A DNA stretch of 64,000 nucleotides from positions 62,001 to 126,000 of the forward strand of contig JAQGDQ010000483.1 of NCBI GenBank assembly GCA_030141605.1. Reading direction: 5' to 3'. A program made the translations under genes and the position numbers. The first letter of the stretch is position 1; each line of letters opens with the position of its first letter. Source of the stretch: Tubiluchus corallicola. Lineage: Eukaryota; Priapulida; Priapulimorpha; Priapulimorphida; Tubiluchidae. The notes beneath the pieces are model-generated. The model saw only the letters and a program-made list of their open reading frames with translations, had not been told where the DNA came from and did not search any database. Shown here one piece after another: positions 59,301 through 64,000 of the stretch.

Positions 59301-61102
59301 GTCAACAGCGTAAATAAGTTCTCAGAATTGCGGTCACTCTTGAAAGACGTCTCTGTACTATTTTTGGACAATAAGACAATTTTGACAACAACCGTAATAA
59401 CGTGATTCTGTGTAATTTCTTTCACTGTTGCAGTAAAGTGATTCATTGAAAACACTGATTTTGTTTGCAATAGGCTGATATCTTAGACAAGTCTAATACG
59501 TGCTGCACACTGGGGCACTTTTGTAAGTTTCCGCATTTGCACTTGTGTAGCAAAGTGATTCGTTTGAGTGTTAGCAGCAAAAAAGTGATCATTAAAAAGT
59601 TTTCTATTGTTTTTAGATTCATCGGAGAAATCATGCAACGAGAGAAGAGGGAGTGCGCCGGTGCGGTCACAGCTGGACGTAGATCTGATGGACGCTACCA
59701 TCCCTAATAAAATTACAGTAAGCGCACGGCAGTTTATTTTAACAAAGGCCACGAAATGTTAGCCAGCTAGCTACGAGCATGAAATAATCTTTAGTAAAGT
59801 AAAACTGAAAATGCAGCTTCTTTTTTGTGGACTCGCTAGTTGGCAGTATGTAGAAGAAAGCTGATAGGTGTTTGTGGTGTCTTAGGAAAAGTGCCATTGT
59901 TTCTTAATTGCTTGTGGTGTACAGTAGTCGGTACTAATGTTTCTTAACTGTTTGTAGTGTGGACTAATACAACAATGTAGCACTGTTTTTTTTAATAATA
60001 CAAAACAATATACTACACGACTGTTAACCGTCAAAAATGTGGCTTTGTACATGAATTTTACTTCAGTATTTAAGGTTTTTTCAGCGCAACAATAACACTT
60101 AATAGGTCTTGTAAAATTTAACCCTGAAATTTCATAGACCCAAATTCATTACATTGTGCACGGAATACACATGACTGATTATAATGATTAGGCCTATAAT
60201 TACACACGTGTTAAGTAAGGGAGTACCATGATAACTTTAAATTTCAACAAGTACCTAGTTACCTACTTCCTCAATAAATGTGGTAATTTAAACTTTTCAA
60301 TTAGACATTTGCTTTCCTTTTTGTTCAAAATACAATAGAAAGCATAACATTGAACACGGAATTTACTTTAGTGCAAAATTTTATAATAATAATCTTCCCT
60401 CAGAATTTTGCTGATTATAGTATTACACTTAAGATTATACCAGAAGTCCAAGAACCAGGTAGAAAAGTAGGTGTAGGTAACTAATCAGAGGTGACTGACA
60501 TTGGTTATGGTTTATCACCGTAAACCACAGTTTGTGATTTTGTTACAAATTGGTGTATATTAATTTTCATGATTTTGCTGTTTTCGTTAGCCGTTCTATT
60601 GATTCCCGCCGTAATTGCCTGCTGACACGCTAGTTTATTAATTTCTTGTGGTTGCTACGACCGAGCAGTTTATTAGTTGTTGCTGAGTTGAAGATTTCAT
60701 GATTTTTGTTTATTTAAGCAGTGCATTGATATTTGCTTAAGAGTGTTTGCATTTTTAATAAGGAAATCAAACCACAGATCGAGGGAAAATACATCCTGTC
60801 ACAATAATCCCGGGCAGGAAGCACACCTTGTCCCAAGAATCATCCTGGGAGCTGTTTCACGTTGTCCCAAGATCATTCTGCGAGCTGTTTCTCTATGTAA
60901 TGCTGATACATAATTCTAACCGTGTCAGATTGGAAAAAAGCTAATGTTTTATTTGTTGTTAACGCGTTCAGACCTTTTTCTTTCCCCAGACCTGTCTTTT
61001 TGGAACTCTTACGTTTTAAAGATGATTTCTGCTTTAATTTTACCAAAGTATAGGAGAAACTAACAGGTGTTTTCCGACACAGCAGGTTTTCACTAGCGGT
61101 GA
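59301..61102. other. unexplained stretch with a minus-strand ORF
   Basis: A minus-strand frame (59752 down to 59483, GTG start, inner ATG) encodes 89 codons, including LGMVASIRSTSSCDRTGA and SLHDFSDESKNN. It might be an old element fragment related to the neighbouring tail, but there is no motif. The rest shows nothing. Confidence 0.25.
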
Positions 61103-61380
61103 TTTATTATTATTATTATTATTATTTATTAAATATATCCACAGCGATATTTACAGCACAGTACTTAAAAGAATTTACTAACATATTTATTATTATGTAC
61201 AAAAGATGCCAAGCTGCAAATGACTCGTGGGGGTAAGCACCCCAAATGAACGTGGATTGAGTGTAGTAGAAAAGGGCAGTAAAGGAGTAGAAAAGAAAAG
61301 TTAATAGAGAATAGAAAGAGAAAGATGTGATAGTATCTGTATGAAGTAACGCGAACTGTAGAAATCGACATAGACAGCAA
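61103..61380 (-). mobile_element. minus-strand retroelement 3' end with TAA tail
   Basis: The plus strand begins with about seven ATT repeats (61107-61127), the complement of an AAT tail. Next comes sequence whose minus strand reads GGGTGCTTACCCCCACGAGT and CAGCTTGGCATCTTTTGTAC. The minus ORF (71 codons) is rich in Leu/Phe/Ser and is probably untranslated region read by chance. The tail and the sharp boundary point to a non-LTR or SINE insertion. Confidence 0.5.
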
Positions 61381-61570
61381 CGTGATGGATTCCGTTAGGG
61401 ACAGCAGCGTAATTAGTAAAATTTATTTACTCTATATAATTTTGAAGTTATTTATAGATAAAGAATTTTTTATGTATTCGTTAATGTTATTCCAAAGTCT
61501 AGGGCCAGTGTTAGTGATAAAGTGCTTTGGCGCTTTGCTATGCATACACCGGATTATCCTATAGGGTAAT
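61381..61570. other. short ORF next to retroelement end, not called
   Basis: An ORF at 61382-61564 (60 codons, hydrophobic) lies on the plus strand against the tail of the minus element. It probably continues that element on the other strand. There is no gene evidence. Confidence 0.25.
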
Positions 61571-61816
61571 ATAGGTTGCAGCCTAGGGCCCGCATGCCTT
61601 CGTAACATTTGGTAAAAAATCTGTTTCTTTTTTCATTAAGGTTCTGTTGAAATATGTGCTAATTTAGTTTGCAATAAATAGTAAAATACTGGCAGTAGGC
61701 TGCAGCCTAGGGACCCTCAAGCCTTCGTGACATTTGGTAAAAAATCTGTTTTTTTCTTTAAGATTGTGTTGAAATATGTGCTAATTTAGTTTGCAATAGA
61801 TAGTAAAATACTGGCA
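61571..61816. repeat. tandem duplication of about 122 bp
   Basis: Two adjacent copies run from TTGCAGCCTAGGGCCC / CTGCAGCCTAGGGACC to TAGTAAAATACTGGCA. They share long identical blocks such as CATTTGGTAAAAAATCTGTT and AATATGTGCTAATTTAGTTT. Few differences indicate a recent duplication. Confidence 0.9.
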
Positions 61817-62447
61817 TTTCTTAAAGAATATTTTTATTGACAAACAAGAGACAGCTATTCTAGTTTGTTTAAAGAATTTGTACTAAATTTATTTCAAGCT
61901 ATATAAATATCATGAGTAAACAATGTTCAAGACGGCTGGCTGTGGGTGAATTAGAGGGTGGCTTCGTCTGACGGGGTGTCATAATTTCATTAGCCTAGGC
62001 GCCCCAAAAGATCATAATTTGGTCCTACACTCTACGATGACCTTAAACAACTTGGCCTCCATTATTGATACTCAATTACGTTGATACTCTACGATGACTT
62101 ATTCCATATTTTTGCTGAGATCTTATTAGCATAACATTTGTACAAACTGATTTCTTAAGTACATTATAATGAAATTTAGTAACTCATTTTGCTTTTAATT
62201 ATCGTTTGGATAGAAAGTTCTATCTGTAAAATGGCAAAATGCGAAACTCCCTATATTACACATTCTTATTTAACTTTCTTCCTAAGTTGAATGAGATAGT
62301 TGTTGAACTTTTGTCAAACACGTGTAGATACGACTAGGTGTGTACTCAGTAAGATCTCGTGAACACTTCCCTGCAGATATTGACAATTTACAATATCTAC
62401 CACTAAACTTAATCACCTTTCAATGATTACATTATAAAGGTGTTGCC
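61817..62447. other. intronic stretch, no gene seen
   Basis: No supported feature. Confidence 0.45.
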
Positions 62448-62560
62448 AGGTAATGGCATCGGGAATGATAACATAGTCGTGGTAATGACATAACGGAACG
62501 ACAATGGTTGATAGTCATTCTGGTGATGGCAAAGTGGAATGACAATATTGTCGGTAGTGA
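62448..62560. repeat. degenerate repeat, about three units of 33-40 bp
   Basis: Units start with GGTAATGGCATCGGGAATGA, then GGTAATGACATAACGGAACG, then GGTGATGGCAAAGTGGAATG. An ATG inside the third unit (62526) reaches a GTGAGT donor at 62557 in phase 1 after ten codons, but the repeat context makes this doubtful. Confidence 0.55.
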
Positions 62561-62835
62561 GTCGCTTTATTGGTGGGCCATAAAACAAGGGCACCAAATA
62601 CCTTCCCAATTAATAAAGCCCACGTTCATGTCTGAATGCTATTCATCTAAGCTTAGGACAAAGTCGTTCCGACGTCTTTGCATTTGACCGGTCTGTTTAC
62701 CTAGTTTCGCAATGAGTGATTAAGCGTGTGCGACTGTGCGTGTATGCGTGCTTAGACTATGTGGCCAAGTTAATCGTTTTTCCAATTGTCTTTGGCCGTG
62801 ATATGCTTGTGAGAAAGAATTTATTCTGCACTTGC

Positions 62836-62908
62836 ACTTAAATTTGTAAATCATTTGCTTTTACTGATATATTGGACTTAAATTTGTAAATTTATTACTT
62901 TTACTGGT
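62836..62908. repeat. 40-bp tandem duplication
   Basis: ACTTAAATTTGTAAAT is followed by TTTTACTG at 62836 and again at 62876, with a few differences between the two copies. Confidence 0.75.
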
Positions 62909-64000
62909 GCTGGTTTAATTGGTTTAATATGGTCTTGCTGGTACTCGTGAATTGGTTTAATATAAATCCAAAATTCTACTTTCGCAAGTTTACCTTTATA
63001 GAAGTCAGATTCTTCGATTTTGGTGATGGTCCATGCAACAGAACTCTACTGACGTTGAACAGGTCCACAGAGCTGCTTTTTTGCGGAAGTGTTAATAGGA
63101 TTGTCTTTTTTGATGCAAACATCGTTATAACCTGACTTCTCGACCATCGTTGCGACCCGACAGAGCCCCTGTTTCTCGTTCATTCATTAAGTGAAATGTT
63201 AACTATTGCTACCAGATATTTTAGAAAGATTGTTCCTAAGGCGCATTTTCGGGAACATTTTCAGGTAGCTAAATGCTTTTAAGAACAAAAGTGACAAACT
63301 AGCAGAAAAATGGTGACTCACATGAACTACTAACCTGCAGCTATTATCCAACATTTTTTTTAAATCCATGAGTCTACTGTAGGCTGAGTGAAAGCTGTTT
63401 TGTCTCAGGTTAACACCAAAGACATTAGGACCAAGCACTCATAGGTTTCCCCATTTTTTTGACATCTTTTGATGACGGTAGCGCGTTGCTGGTGCATCTG
63501 GCTTCAATCTCTTAACCCCATCACCACGGCAGGTGTCCACGTTTCTACTACTCGATCATCCATTTGAATTATTAATTATTTCTCGCACCTGTCCAGTTCT
63601 CGGCAATTCAAGCATCACTAAATGAGATTAAAGGTAGCATGTTTTGTTAGTACCCCAGCCAACTCAACAAATTAACATGTACTACACAATATTCCAGAAA
63701 CCTGCGCGGAAGTCTAACAGACCGGAACTAGTATAATTCGTTTCTTTCGATTCCTGGAATAAAACCTTTCTTGCTAAGCTTCTACGCCAGATATTGTCTG
63801 AAGCCAGACTGTTGAAACAAATTTATCGAGCAGCGCGCTGGCGCAAAGGCTTTAAATTGCGAAAATTCTTACAATAGTTTCACACGAAGCATGTTTTTTG
63901 TGTGGCCATTATCTTGCCTCCCTACAGGTAAAATATGCATAGAATCTTTATTAGCAGACCACACGTATCCGCTTACAACATTGTGGGGTGGGGAAATATT
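62909..64000. other. end of window, no gene seen
   Basis: An ORF at 62929-63135 (68 codons, ATG start) includes RFFDFGDGPCNRTLLTLNRS but has only a weak donor (TTTG|GTGATG, phase 1) and no motif. The remaining sequence shows no exon with clear splice sites, so the common downstream exon proposed for the first exons is not found here. Confidence 0.3.

Overview
This window looks like non-coding, largely intronic DNA from an animal nuclear genome. It is AT-rich and full of microsatellites and minisatellites. It carries remnants of non-LTR retrotransposons with short A-rich repeat tails, foldback or MITE-like DNA elements, and a degenerate TTAGGG-like tract. No long ORF, operon-like packing, rRNA or convincing tRNA is visible. 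The taxon cannot be fixed from this sequence. The repeat types and many short, well separated exons would fit a marine invertebrate such as a mollusc or another lophotrochozoan, but that is inference.

The most interesting feature is a series of short plus-strand ORFs, each beginning with ATG and ending at a good 5' splice donor, always after the first base of a codon (phase 1). The better supported ones start at 5247, 29362, 30666, 39616, 42902, 43750 and 47866. In six of the seven the exon ends in G, so the shared next codon would begin with G. A further, weaker one lies at 8927. The predicted N-termini are unrelated to each other: one Ser-rich, one very acidic, one strongly basic, one Cys-rich and two very short. 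No matching shared exon was found before the end of the window. The simplest reading is that the window covers a large 5' region of one gene with an array of alternative promoters and first exons splicing to a common acceptor beyond 64000. I could not identify the gene.

Layout. 1-5.2 kb: a 3' retroelement end, a hairpin and ATC-rich microsatellites. 5.2-9.2 kb: the first exon, a foldback element, a LINE-like 3' tail and a weak first-exon candidate. 9-29 kb: mostly unexplained intron-like DNA with a degenerate repeat ORF on the minus strand, the telomere-like tract, copy 1 of a 0.55-kb dispersed repeat, a GTCACT-type minisatellite and CT or CTAC microsatellites. 29-33 kb: two very short first exons between two LINE 3' remnants. 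34-36.4 kb: two copies of one terminal-inverted-repeat element. 37.4-38.8 kb: a 53-bp minisatellite and a perfect 35-bp-arm hairpin. 39.6-48 kb: four first-exon candidates, copy A of a 0.6-kb repeat, and, starting 74 bases after one donor, a minisatellite holding eight perfect TGACGTCA (CRE-type) palindromes. 48-64 kb: further copies of the dispersed repeats, tandem duplications and two minus-strand retroelement tails.

All exon calls come from reading frames, start context and donor consensus alone. No transcript or homology evidence was available.
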